Shown in pieces: positions 37,387 to 46,710 of a stretch of DNA of 64,000 bases (within the stretch, counting starts at the first letter, position 1; each line of letters begins with the position of its first letter). A model generated the notes under the pieces. That model made no database searches. It saw nothing but the letters and a program-made list of their open reading frames with translations, and was not told where the DNA came from. The translations under genes were made by a program, and so were the position numbers. The stretch is from Paraprevotella clara YIT 11840 (GTDB lineage: Bacteria; Bacteroidota; Bacteroidia; Bacteroidales; Bacteroidaceae): NCBI RefSeq assembly GCF_000233955.1, contig NZ_JH376597.1, positions 62,001 to 126,000 of the forward strand, in the 5' to 3' direction.

Positions 37387-37905
37387 ATGAAAAAGTTATT
37401 TGCAACAGCCTTAATGGCTATGAGTATGGGAAGCGCTTTTGCACAGGGTAACATCGTCGCAAACGATACTGTAAAAACGGATACTACAAAGAACTGTCCT
37501 GCACAAGGTTGCCAGAAATCATTGGCTGCCCTCATTTCTAACGATACTGTAACCACAGACAGCACCAAAGCTAAATTAACCGCCATGTTGGCGTGCGTAG
37601 CTATGAATGATACGGTAACCACAGACTCCACAAAATCCGCTCCGGCTGCATTAGTGGCGCTGAACGACACAGTTACGACAGACAGTGCAAAAGCACAACC
37701 GGCAGCCTTGGTTGCAGCCAACGATACGGTCGTAACCGACAGCACGAAAGCTCAACCGGCCAAACCGACAGCTTTAGTAGCCATGATTGAGGAAAAGGAT
37801 ACGACTCAAACCAAAGATGCAAAAACGACTCCTTCTACTTGCGACAAAAAAGCAGGAGAGAAAGCGATCCAAGCATTAAACGCCATGAGAAAAATCACCG
37901 CCTAA
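37387..37905 (+). CDS. small secreted repeat protein, predicted target of the sigma-54 system and of O-glycosylation
   Basis: 172 residues with a signal peptide (MKKLFATALMAMSMGSAFAQ). The mature protein is built from five copies of NDTV-x-TD[S/T][T/A]K starting at residues 26, 52, 74, 93 and 112, joined by A/P/L/V-rich linkers (PAALVA), then a Lys/Thr-rich tail. Each copy holds two D-[S/T]-[V/T/A] triplets, the sequon of the general O-glycosylation system known in Bacteroides; I count eleven in all. Cysteines C37, C42, C70 and C152 could form disulfides. I know no family for it. Placement after the kinase-regulator pair and its -24/-12 promoter make it the likely output of that system. Confidence 0.8.
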   Translation: MKKLFATALMAMSMGSAFAQGNIVANDTVKTDTTKNCPAQGCQKSLAALISNDTVTTDSTKAKLTAMLACVAMNDTVTTDSTKSAPAALVALNDTVTTDSAKAQPAALVAANDTVVTDSTKAQPAKPTALVAMIEEKDTTQTKDAKTTPSTCDKKAGEKAIQALNAMRKITA

Positions 37906-37929
37906 CCACACTGATTTTTCTCATTTTAA

Positions 37930-37965
37930 AAGAGGAGAACGTGCCCGCGTTCTCCTCTTATTTTT
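37930..37965. terminator. bidirectional terminator
   Basis: AAGAGGAGAACG (37930-37941) pairs perfectly with CGTTCTCCTCTT (37948-37959), followed by ATTTTT on the plus strand and preceded by AAAATG on the other side. It ends the repeat-protein transcript and overlaps the stop of the convergent gene. Confidence 0.85.
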
Positions 37966-38761
37966 CTTGTTCCCCAATTTGCTTTTCGGTCAGATACTTC
38001 CAGTAACGTACCGGCATGTCTTTCCGGTGTTTACGGGGATTCAAGCGTTCCTTGATACAAATGGCTTTAAAATACGTCCGCCACATCTCCTGATACCACA
38101 TTTCATCCTCGTCCCGCATCGCTTCGCTCAAACGTCCGTCCGGCAGTCGGAAAACCTCTGCTCCATCTTCAAAAGTAACACGTACGGACTTATGCCCAGC
38201 ATAATAGTAGCCATACCGGCGACGCCGGTCGTAAATCAGCCAACATTCTTCCGAAAAACGGTCGCTAAAATGCGGAACGATTAAAGGCAACACGTCATAG
38301 TCCGGCTCTATCATGGCAAAATAAGTTCCGTCGGCAGTTTTCTGGAAGCGCACGAATTGCATCATGCGAAGACGTTCATAACGCACCTTACGATAGGTAT
38401 TCGTCACAAAAAGCACATCCGGGTCGGCAAAATTCGTTTCAATGCTCTGCCCGGCCTTCACGGCTTTGCATACATACCGGAACAAAGGCAAGTCCAAATC
38501 CGGCAGTTCGGAGAAAAGACTGGTCGTCAGACAAGCCAGTGCCGACGTCGAGAGTTTCCTTTGCAATGCCCGAAACACTCTTCCGGCTTTTTCTTCATCC
38601 GTTGTCACCCGATGTACGACTGCAAAAAGAGGAGGCGTGTCCTTTTCTCCGATAATCGCCACAGGAAACTGGTGACGATAGAATGCATCGAACACCGCTG
38701 TCAGCAAACCATCCCATGTACGGTCGTACACGAAAACACTATCCTCTGTCATACTCCTCAT
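37958..38761 (-). CDS. TIGR03915-type probable DNA metabolism protein
   Basis: 267 residues. The DUF4130-type region (LLTAVFDAFYRHQFPVAI near the start, LPLIVPHFSDRFSEECWLIYDRRRRYGYYY later) and the fixed pairing with the radical-SAM gene upstream mark this as the TIGR03915 partner protein, a uracil-DNA-glycosylase-like family of unknown exact function. Its ATG overlaps the upstream stop by 4 bp, so the two are co-translated. The role is thought to be DNA repair or modification, by association. Confidence 0.85.
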   Translation of the reverse strand: MRSMTEDSVFVYDRTWDGLLTAVFDAFYRHQFPVAIIGEKDTPPLFAVVHRVTTDEEKAGRVFRALQRKLSTSALACLTTSLFSELPDLDLPLFRYVCKAVKAGQSIETNFADPDVLFVTNTYRKVRYERLRMMQFVRFQKTADGTYFAMIEPDYDVLPLIVPHFSDRFSEECWLIYDRRRRYGYYYAGHKSVRVTFEDGAEVFRLPDGRLSEAMRDEDEMWYQEMWRTYFKAICIKERLNPRKHRKDMPVRYWKYLTEKQIGEQEK

Positions 38762-40032
38762 GCAGGCTCCTCCTTAAACAGCAACGTCAACTGCCCGTCA
38801 TTCTGCTTCTTCCGGCTTTTCGACTGCACCAATAAAGAACGGACACGTTCGGGATAAAGCTCATTCACTCCCTTGGCTTCCAACTCCCCACAGGTTATGA
38901 AATATTGGGCACGCTTCATCACACATCCCATTTTCTTCAAATCAAAACTCGTCAAACGGCCGAAACGGCGCGAACAAACAATCAGACGGGCCGACTTTAC
39001 CCCAATACCGGGCACCCGTAAAATCCGTTCATACTCCGCACGGTTCACATCCACGGGAAATTGTTCGGGATGCCGAAGAGCCCAGGCCAGCTTCGGATCC
39101 ACTTCCAAATCCAAATCAGGATGCGTTTCATCCACAATCTCTTCCACTTTGAACTGATAGAACCTCATCAACCAGTCTGCCTGATACAAACGGTTTTCCC
39201 TGACCAACGGCGGTTGTTTCAGAGACGGAAGTCGAGGGTCGTACGTATTCACGGCCACATAACCGGAATAATACACACGCCGCATGGTAGGCCGACCGTA
39301 CAATGCGGACGAGAGGTACAAAATATCCCGGTCGGACTCCCCGGTTGCTCCCACAATCATTTGCGTGCTCTGCCCTGCCGGAACGAAACGGGGAGCATGC
39401 CGGTGTTTTTTCCGTTCTTCCGCACTCTCCAGTACACCTTGCTGTATATATCCCATAGGGCGGTAGACACTCTCATGATCTTTCTCCGGTGCCAACAACT
39501 TTAGCGAAGCCTCATTGGGAATCTCTATGTTCACACTCATACGGTCTGCATACAAACCCGCCTCGTCCACCAACTCACGACTGGCTCCCGGAATACTTTT
39601 CAAATGGATATACCCATTAAAACGGTGCACCGTACGCAGGTCTTTCACCACACGTACCAAACGTTCCATCGTATAATCGGGGTTCCTCACCACACCGGAA
39701 CTCAGGAACAATCCTTCGATATAATTCCTTTTGTAGAACTCCATCGTCAGGTCTACCAATTCCGATACGGAGAGTGTGGCACGGGGAATATCATTCGTGC
39801 GACGGTTGATACAATAAGCACAATCGTAAATACAATAGTTCGTCAGCATGACTTTCAGCAAGGAGATGCAACGTCCGTCCTCAGCAAAACTATGGCAAAT
39901 ACCGATGCCTCCCACGGTATTCCCCACTCCGCCTTTCACGTTACGCCTCACCGTACCGCTCGAAGAGCAGGACACATCATATTTGGCCGACTCTGCCAAT
40001 ATCTTCAACTTCCTGAGCGTATCGTCTTTCAT
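38758..40032 (-). CDS. putative DNA modification/repair radical SAM protein (TIGR03916 type)
   Basis: 424 residues. The radical-SAM cluster motif CIYDCAYC gives CxxxCxxC; the N-terminus LKILAESAKYDVSCSSSG is the family start. Near the C-terminus LRVPGIGVKSARLIVCSRR is a helix-hairpin-helix DNA-binding motif, consistent with a DNA substrate. The ATG at 40032 is chosen because the family starts there and the -7 element TATCTTTG lies at 40056-40063; an earlier in-frame ATG at 40074 lies upstream of it. Forms a two-gene operon with the TIGR03915 partner. Confidence 0.9.
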   Translation of the reverse strand: MKDDTLRKLKILAESAKYDVSCSSSGTVRRNVKGGVGNTVGGIGICHSFAEDGRCISLLKVMLTNYCIYDCAYCINRRTNDIPRATLSVSELVDLTMEFYKRNYIEGLFLSSGVVRNPDYTMERLVRVVKDLRTVHRFNGYIHLKSIPGASRELVDEAGLYADRMSVNIEIPNEASLKLLAPEKDHESVYRPMGYIQQGVLESAEERKKHRHAPRFVPAGQSTQMIVGATGESDRDILYLSSALYGRPTMRRVYYSGYVAVNTYDPRLPSLKQPPLVRENRLYQADWLMRFYQFKVEEIVDETHPDLDLEVDPKLAWALRHPEQFPVDVNRAEYERILRVPGIGVKSARLIVCSRRFGRLTSFDLKKMGCVMKRAQYFITCGELEAKGVNELYPERVRSLLVQSKSRKKQNDGQLTLLFKEEPA

Positions 40033-40085
40033 GCCGCAAACCACTTTTGTTTTTGCAAAGATAACCCTTTTCAACAGATTAGGAA

Positions 40086-40119
40086 AAAGCCGCTCCGGGT
40101 TTTCATCCGAAGCGGCTTT
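40086..40119 (-). terminator. rho-independent terminator
   Basis: On the minus strand AAAGCCGCT (40111-40119) pairs with AGCGGCTTT (40086-40094), followed by TTCC after a T-run. It closes the transcript of the Big2 surface protein and the small gene after it. Confidence 0.8.
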
Positions 40120-40150
40120 GCCGTATCACGTTCAAAAGTGTACCAAAGTA

Positions 40151-40324
40151 TTAATACTCGTTACCCCATATATCGGTAAAACCTTGATTCATATTGGTCC
40201 GACCTTCCATTCCATCCTGTGGCGTGTTATCGACTCCTATCATAGAACGACTTAACAGCAATGAATCTTGAATCTCAAATTCTGCCACTTCGCAAACCGG
40301 TTTTATATATATTTTCTTGTCCAT
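40151..40324 (-). CDS. small hypothetical protein downstream of the surface-protein gene
   Basis: 57 residues, MDKKIYIKPVCEVAEFEIQD at the start. The pattern of a short protein beginning K-x-Y-x-K-P with a central MIGVDNTPQDGMEG is common next to exported-protein genes in Bacteroidales, but its function is unknown. It lies 17 bp after the upstream gene and before the terminator, so it is co-transcribed. Confidence 0.65.
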   Translation of the reverse strand: MDKKIYIKPVCEVAEFEIQDSLLLSRSMIGVDNTPQDGMEGRTNMNQGFTDIWGNEY

Positions 40325-40341
40325 ATTTCAACTTGTTAATA

Positions 40342-43082
40342 CTATTTTACTACTACTTTTTTACCATTCACAATGTAAATGCCCTGCGGCAAGCCTTGAG
40401 TGGCCTCTGATTTGTCGACCTGATGGCGAACTTCCACACCGCTAAGTGTGTACACATCTGCCAAACCGCCCTCAACCATTGTTTCGGAGATACCGGTCGC
40501 ATCTTCAAATGAAATCAGGCGTTGGTTCACACCAACTTCTCCACTGTATTCCGGAACTTCATTCATATCGATATAGGCACGGTTTCCCGAAATCTTACAA
40601 CTCTTACCGCAAAGCTGCACTTTATTTTGAGCACTAATCAGGTACATGCCTTCAGCCACATCTTGCCCCTCAAAGGAACCGATCAAACCGTTTGCCTCTT
40701 CAGCCACAGCCACAGCCTTTCCACTGTATGCAGCTATAAGCTTGTCGGAAGTTGCACTGAATATATAAGGTACTCCAGCCTCAAGGGTAGTCACTTGATT
40801 CAAGACTATGGATTGCGGCTCTCCGTCCTTCATGATCTTTCCGGCAATGCTGAAGAACTCTGCACCAGCCATATCTTCTGCGGCCACCGCATAGGGAAGA
40901 CAGATAGTACCGTAATCGCCGGAAGTCACATTCCTATGGTACCCCTCGGTTATAGGCATTACGACAGGGGCAGGATATTTGGCAGCTATCTCATTCACCA
41001 AATATGTTCCAAAGAAATATTTGGTTACATCATCATTGGTTGAAGAATTCAATCCTATGGCTCTTTGTTTATTCTTTTCATCAACACACGTCCACATTTC
41101 ATCAGAATATTCCCATTTAAAACCATTGGATTGCAACACCAAATCCGTATTACCAGAACCGTGGGCTACAAACATATTATCATTGAAATCTTTAATATAT
41201 CCAGCACTTTGATCTACTACCCAACCACACAAATCCATTCTATCTGTAATAACTTTCCCATTAAGAATAGTAGCTTCACTCGCATTCAACTTATTTTTTG
41301 AGTTACCCGTGGTATTTAACATCGCATAATATATACCATCTTTTTCCGAAACCAAGGCTACAACATCAGGTACAATACCCGGATCTACCACTTTCACGGT
41401 ACAAGTTGCAGTTGCACCGGTATATTTATCATTTTCGGTTACAGTGGCCGTAATCGTTACCGTCCCGGCCTTGTTACCGGCTTGGACCTCTCCCGTATTC
41501 TCGTCCACCGTAGCTATCGTTTTATCCGAAGAAGAATAAACCACCGAAGCCGAAGAATTTGTAGTAGCCTTGACCGTTAAGGACTCGCCCACATTCACAG
41601 AATAAGCATCCGAATCAAAAGTCAACGTAGCCTGCGTCTTGCCTGCAGTCTTTACAGCAATATCCTCTTGCAAGATTACATTCAATTGCTTTGTGGAATT
41701 ATACAAACCGGGATACCCTGTTACATCAACCGTGGCCTGCACATCCGCCGTAATGCTTTCGTCAGCCGCCCTGAGTGCTATCTTTTCGCCGTTTTGCTCG
41801 ATTTCTCCATTCTTATCGTTAAAGCTTGATGTTACCGTCGCATCTACCACTTTTACACGCATGGATTCATACTGGGCAAAGTTTTGGTTCAATTCAGCCA
41901 CAGTCACCTCTTGTACCGGAATCTCAACGTCGTTAGTAACCGCAACATTGTCGAACTCCCCTCCGTCTACTTTCAATTCATACAGGCCAAAGTACAATGC
42001 CAATTGGGCAGCTACCACACCGTTCAACTTCGTTCCGGCCTTCAATTTATTTGAGCCAAAAACATACAACCCTGCTGTTTCATCTTGAATATAAGCCTTT
42101 CGGGAGTCGGCATACGTCACCACAGCATCTGTCAATTTCATTATACAAGGTACACCAGCAGCGGTTGCCCCACCTTTTTCTTTCAATTCAGCCAAAGAAG
42201 CAAAAGGTTCCACCTTAGTATAAGTAGCTGTTACCACACTACTGTTATCTAATCCCTCCTTTACAGCAATAGCCTTAACGGCAGTAGTTTCAGTAATGGT
42301 GATCCCCGCTTCCGTAAGAACATCAGAATCAACTGTCGGTTCATCACCGTTTGTCGTGTAATGGATGGATGCTCCCTCTGTTGCACAGGTCGCTTTTACA
42401 ATTAGGCTTTCATCAAATGTTGTTCCGTCTATTGGTTCGAACGTAGGAGTCGCAACCTTATTTGTAGCAACCGCCTTCGTTATTTCGTACGTAGACATTC
42501 GTATGGTTTTAGAATTAGAACTTGGCACAGCTACTAACACTATATCTTTTATACTCTGAGGTTGAGCAAATTCGTATGAAATACTTCCTGCAACAGTCGG
42601 ACCGCTACCTGAAGTTAATGTGTTTTTCAAAACTAATCCGTCTCCCTCATCCACAAGCAGATACATCCTCATTGCATCATTGCTACCAGCCCAATCAAAC
42701 TGAATGTGACCAACATCACTCAAAGAAGTTCCATTTAATTGTAAGCGCATAGCATAAGCATGGTCCGTGTTTTCCTTAAAAGAAGCATCTTGGTTCTTTA
42801 TTGCAGCAATAACATCAGCCCATTTATCACTTAAAAGCCCTTTTGCAGCGTTTTTACTATTACATCCCAAATAAAAAACACTCGCATTATATTGGGAAGT
42901 ACTAACCAACCAGGTATCATTACCTACAACAACTTCCTTATCCGCTGTATAAGAATACGCCGATAATTTTCTGAAATCACCGCTCTTTAAAACTTCTTGT
43001 CCCCAAACACTACCGGAGACCAACGCGAGAAGTAGTAATGTCAAAATTACCCCCCCGATTTAACATTTGTAAACCTTTTCAT
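40342..43082 (-). CDS. Big2/chitobiase-like-domain surface protein, frameshifted at a G7 tract
   Basis: The intact frame downstream of the tract codes for about 900 residues. The ATG at 43082 reads MKRFTNVKSGG and then hits TAA because the G run (43050-43056) has seven bases; one more G joins it to VILTLLLLALVSGSVWGQ, a perfect signal peptide. Domains: an N-terminal beta domain, a chitobiase-C-terminal-like repeat (ATPTFEPIDGTTF), an OB-like segment (SLAELKEKGGATAAG), a Big2 Ig-like domain (YSVNVGESLTVKATTNSSAS) and the tail QGIYIVNGKKVVVK typical of Bacteroidales exported proteins. An intact -7 element (TATATTTG, 43139-43146) precedes it. As read, the gene is OFF: phase-variable, freshly mutated or a read error. 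Confidence 0.7.
43050..43056 (-). repeat. homopolymer G7 tract inside the signal-peptide codons
   Basis: Seven consecutive G on the coding strand, codons 9-11 of the surface-protein gene. The number needed for the full frame is 8 (or 5). Single-base slippage here would switch the gene. Confidence 0.7.
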
Positions 43083-43424
43083 ACGCTTAAGTTTTATATG
43101 AATAATAAATTGAAAAGTTTTCTCATGTTATGACATGGCAAATATATACAAAAGAAATTAGGCTGCCATATAAAAAACGGATTATTATTCATATTTTCCA
43201 CATAAAAATTAAACTGTATTACAATAAAATGACACGACATCAAAAATAAGAAGTCTTTCAAACATTCATGGTCTGTTAGAATCAGATTGTTAAATTCAGC
43301 CTCCAGAAAGGAAAGAGTCCGGCAAAACTCCATTTCCCAACCCTTATCTCACTATTTCCCCATACTTTTTTGAAACTTTTCGCTCGCGTATCACAAAAAA
43401 GTTGTAACTTTGCCCACCGAACAA

Positions 43425-43514
43425 GGAAAGATGCCGGAGTGGTCGATCGGGCCGCACTCGAAATGCGGTGAACGGGCAACTGTTCCCAGGGTTCGAATCC
43501 CTGTCTTTCCGCCA
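43425..43514 (+). tRNA. tRNA-Ser (anticodon CGA)
   Basis: Acceptor stem GGAAAGA pairs with TCTTTCC; anticodon stem CCGCA/TGCGG with loop CTCGAAA gives anticodon CGA, reading UCG; the T-loop has GGTTCGAATCC. The long variable arm (about 18 nt) is the class II feature of tRNA-Ser. CCA is encoded (43512-43514). A TAACTTTG -7 element is at 43405-43412. Confidence 0.96.
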
Positions 43515-43737
43515 AAACAAAAAACTGCCGACCAAATTCCACCCATATAATTGGGGACTTTTAAAAGGTTTGTAAGGCTCACTAAACAAAACTCCCGACT
43601 TCACTATCTCCCCCAACGGAATGGTAAAGTCGGGAAATTCATTTTCCAAGTATCCGGAAGAACTGTATCTTCAGAAGAAAGCATTCACGTGCAGTCCTGA
43701 CGGCAAAAGACTAAAAGGGAACAAAAGAACACTAAAA

Positions 43738-44427
43738 ATGGGAAACGAATCATCTGAAAGAATTCAAACCTCCATTTTAAACAAGATGGAGAAGAAGTTG
43801 CTGATATGGCTGGCACAGAGACAACCGGCATGGATCACATCCGACTTCCTGACTTTCATTGGCGTGATAGGAGCCGTACTTTTCGCCATCGGAGGCATAT
43901 TGGCCCATATCGACACAAAATTCCTATGGTTGGCTTCATTGGGGTTAGTCATTAATTGGTACGGAGACAGTCTGGACGGTACATTGGCGCGCGTCCGCCA
44001 CACGCAAAGGCCCGTATACGGCTTTTTCATCGACCACACTTTAGACGCTTTGACCACATGTCTTATCTGTTTGGGACTGGGATTATCCCCCATGATGAGG
44101 ATGGACGTGGCATTTCTGATTTTGGCCGGATATTTGTGCTTGTCCATCTATACTTACGTCTGCACTATCATTATCAACGAATTCCGGCTGACATACGGCA
44201 AACTGGGGCCAACGGAGGTACGATTGCTGCTCATTGCTGTCAACACCTTATATATATACACTCCGTGGTCGGCCATACATTATAATATATATGGCAGGAA
44301 TTGGGGGCTGTTCGACATCATAGGATGCACTGTGGCCGCCATCCTTTTCATGCTCTACATCAGTCAATTCACAAAGGACAGGCGGGCTCTTGCCTTGAAA
44401 GACCCGGCCAAACCTTGGCATCCGTAA
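43738..44427 (+). CDS. CDP-alcohol phosphatidyltransferase family membrane protein
   Basis: 229 residues with about six transmembrane helices. The family motif is complete: DSLDGTLARVRHTQRPVYGFFIDHTLD, that is D-x2-D-G-x2-A-R-x(n)-G-x3-D-x3-D, which binds the CDP headgroup with metal. Members make phospholipids such as PS, PG, PI or cardiolipin; which one is unclear, and a phosphatidylserine- or ethanolamine-type enzyme is possible. I start at the ATG at 43738 (MGNESSERIQ) since the upstream in-frame segment from 43621 is not protein-like. It is followed by a strong terminator. Confidence 0.85.
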   Translation: MGNESSERIQTSILNKMEKKLLIWLAQRQPAWITSDFLTFIGVIGAVLFAIGGILAHIDTKFLWLASLGLVINWYGDSLDGTLARVRHTQRPVYGFFIDHTLDALTTCLICLGLGLSPMMRMDVAFLILAGYLCLSIYTYVCTIIINEFRLTYGKLGPTEVRLLLIAVNTLYIYTPWSAIHYNIYGRNWGLFDIIGCTVAAILFMLYISQFTKDRRALALKDPAKPWHP

Positions 44428-44440
44428 ATACACCTTACAA

Positions 44441-44488
44441 ACGTAATACCCTCGGAAGTTTCCGGTTGAACTTCCGAGGGTATTACGT
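44441..44488. terminator. very strong bidirectional terminator, 20-bp perfect stem
   Basis: Arms 44441-44460 and 44469-44488 (start ACGTAATACC, end GGTATTACGT) are perfect complements over 20 bp with an 8-nt loop. It lies between two convergent genes and is followed by TTTAAAA. Confidence 0.85.
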
Positions 44489-44512
44489 TTAAAACCACAA
44501 GAGCGTATAACG

Positions 44513-45082
44513 TTATTCTTTCAAAGTTATGCGGCATCCCTCCAAACTTTCGATTACCGCCAACGATTCCACATGAATGCCTTGTGCACGCAAATAATCA
44601 CCGCCATGCTGGAAGGCCTTCTCGATGAGGAAACCCATGCCGGCAAGTTCGGCTCCAGACTGACGCACCAAATCCATCACGCCCTTAGCCGCATTGCCAT
44701 TGGCCAGAAAATCATCTATGAAAAGCACCTTGTCGCCCGGCTGCAAATAATCCTTGCACACGCATACATCGTACGTATTGTTTTTAGTAAACGAAAAGAC
44801 TTTCGTCACCAGCATGTTTTCCATCGTGCTCGGTTTCTTCTTCTTGGCAAAGACCACCGGAAGTTCCAAGAGGTAGCCCACCATGATGGCCGGAGCTATG
44901 CCACTGGCTTCTATCGTCAGTATCTTGTTGATGTCGCGCGACGCGAAACGGCGCACGAACTCCACGGCCATGGACTTCATCAGTATGGGATCCATCTGAT
45001 GGTTGATGAAATTGTCCACTTTCAGTATTCCTCCCTCGAAACATTTTCCATCGCGCAAAATGCGCTCCTTGAGTTGTTGCAT
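44513..45082 (-). CDS. xpt: xanthine phosphoribosyltransferase
   Basis: 189 residues from [13 protein letters not shown]. It makes XMP from xanthine and PRPP. The PRPP-binding motif [14 protein letters not shown] and [31 protein letters not shown] are the Xpt signature. The ATG at 45082 is supported by a TATCTTTG -7 element at 45145-45152; an in-frame ATG at 45217 lies upstream of it. The 5' leader of about 55 nt has a small hairpin (CGGC-CAT-GCCG) but is too short for a purine riboswitch. Confidence 0.95.
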   Translation of the reverse strand: MQQLKERILRDGKCFEGGILKVDNFINHQMDPILMKSMAVEFVRRFASRDINKILTIEASGIAPAIMVGYLLELPVVFAKKKKPSTMENMLVTKVFSFTKNNTYDVCVCKDYLQPGDKVLFIDDFLANGNAAKGVMDLVRQSGAELAGMGFLIEKAFQHGGDYLRAQGIHVESLAVIESLEGCRITLKE

Positions 45083-45385
45083 ATCTTTTTCCTCTTTATA
45101 TCCCGTCTGAGTGTTTTCCTTTCCGGCATGGCCGAAATGTGGGGCAAAGATAACACAAAAAAAGTAAACAACACGGCTTCTGCAACAGAAAATAAGAGGA
45201 CGAGCAACGTCCTGCATCGGAAAATAAGGTCATCCTACACGCCACATAGGGAAGGTTCCCGGAAACACTTCCCTTCATTCAGGCCGAAAACCACTGTTCT
45301 TTCCTAAAAGCATTCAACCAATTCAAAATCAATCCACTAAACCATCATCCCGGACCTTCAGGAAAGCCCCTAAAATTTGTGCGCC

Positions 45386-45429
45386 AAACGAAAAATCAAT
45401 CTCAGCCGAACGAAAAATCAATCTCAGGA
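45386..45429. repeat. two-unit 22-bp tandem repeat
   Basis: AACGAAAAATCAATCTCAG at 45387 and 45409 (22 bp apart). The left flank GCGCCA matches the left flank of the first unit of the array at 30872-30970, so both are copies of one dispersed repeat. It lies in the 400-bp gap between xpt and hydF, where I see no gene. Confidence 0.65.
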
Positions 45430-45491
45430 GATTGAAAACACTCTTTAAGCCGAGCAATCTGAAGACCTCCACGGACCGGTTTCCAATCCCC

Positions 45492-46691
45492 CTATTCCGG
45501 CACCGCCACCTTGTCCAAGATACCGGTCAAAGCCGCTATGGCTACTCCATAATTGGTCACAGGCACACCGCAGGCACGTGCCCGCCTCAAGCGGTTCAGC
45601 ACATGGCGGCGCGTAAACATGCACGCCCCACAATGGATGACCAAATCGTAAGCGGACAAGTCTTCGGGAAAGTCATTACCAGACACAATGTCGATGTGCA
45701 AAGCCTCGCCGAACTTACAGCGCAACAAACGAGGAAGCTTCACGCGTCCAATATCTTCATGTTGCGGCACGTGGGTACAAGCCTCCGCTATCAGCACGCG
45801 GGCATCGGGACGCAAAGCGCACAACGCCTCCGCCCCTTGCAGGAATTGCCGGATGTCCCCCTTCTGGCGGGCAAACAAAACGGAAAAAGAAGTCAGCCGC
45901 GTTTGCGGCGGGCAAAGGGCCTCCACCGTAGGAAATACTTGCGAGTCCGTGATAATCAGGGACGGGGGCGACGACAAGACGGACAACGTGGCCGACAAAC
46001 GGTCGGCCGTACAGCACAAAGCCGTACAACGTTTGTCCAACAAGTTGCGCAAGGTCTGCACCTGTGGCAGGATTAACCGTCCCTTGGGTGCCTGGATGTC
46101 TTGCGGCATGACCAACACTACGGTATCGCCCTCGCCCGCCAAGTTTCCCGTCAAATCCTCCACCTCATCCGTACGGCGATACACCTCGGCCATCGCAGAC
46201 AGCAAACGGTCACGGCCTTCGCCCGTACGCGCCGAAACCGATACCACCTCCGTCGCCCCCAACGTCATGCACCAAGCATCGGCATGGCTTCCGCCATCTT
46301 CGTCCACCTTATTATATATATACAGAACGGGAATGTCGTCCGCCCGGAAACGTTCCGCCCAAGCCTTTTCCTTCTCAGCCCCGTCCGGCAAACCCGACAC
46401 GATGATCAAAGCCAAATCCACCCTGCGGGCAGCATTGACGGTCTGCCTCACACGCAGTCCGCCCAATTCCCCTTCGTCGTCATAACCGGCCGTGTCGACC
46501 AAAACGGAAGCCCCGACACCCGGCAATTCAATGTTCTTCAATACCACATCCGTCGTCGTGCCCGGCACATCGGACACTACGGCAACCTGCTGCCCCGTCA
46601 GCATATTCACCAACGAAGACTTGCCGCTGTTGCGGCGACCGAACAATCCGATATGGAAACGGTTGGCGCGTGGAGTTTCTTCTTTCATCAT
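45492..46691 (-). CDS. hydF: [FeFe]-hydrogenase maturation GTPase HydF
   Basis: 399 residues. The N-terminal GTPase domain shows Walker A GRRNSGKSS, G3 DTAGYDDEGELG and G4 YNKVDE. The C-terminal part has the cluster-binding cysteines (IAEACTHVPQH, VIHCGACMFTRR). HydF is the scaffold on which the 2Fe subcluster is completed before transfer to apo-HydA. It is the last gene of a HydE-HydG-HydF operon, 19 bp after hydG. MMKEE could start at either Met. Confidence 0.95.
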   Translation of the reverse strand: MMKEETPRANRFHIGLFGRRNSGKSSLVNMLTGQQVAVVSDVPGTTTDVVLKNIELPGVGASVLVDTAGYDDEGELGGLRVRQTVNAARRVDLALIIVSGLPDGAEKEKAWAERFRADDIPVLYIYNKVDEDGGSHADAWCMTLGATEVVSVSARTGEGRDRLLSAMAEVYRRTDEVEDLTGNLAGEGDTVVLVMPQDIQAPKGRLILPQVQTLRNLLDKRCTALCCTADRLSATLSVLSSPPSLIITDSQVFPTVEALCPPQTRLTSFSVLFARQKGDIRQFLQGAEALCALRPDARVLIAEACTHVPQHEDIGRVKLPRLLRCKFGEALHIDIVSGNDFPEDLSAYDLVIHCGACMFTRRHVLNRLRRARACGVPVTNYGVAIAALTGILDKVAVPE

Positions 46692-46710
46692 AACGTATCT
46701 TACCTACACT

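Noticed and set aside
45083-45152. Possible purine riboswitch in the xpt leader
   Set aside because: The leader is about 55 nt with one tiny hairpin, too short for the three-way junction of a purine riboswitch.
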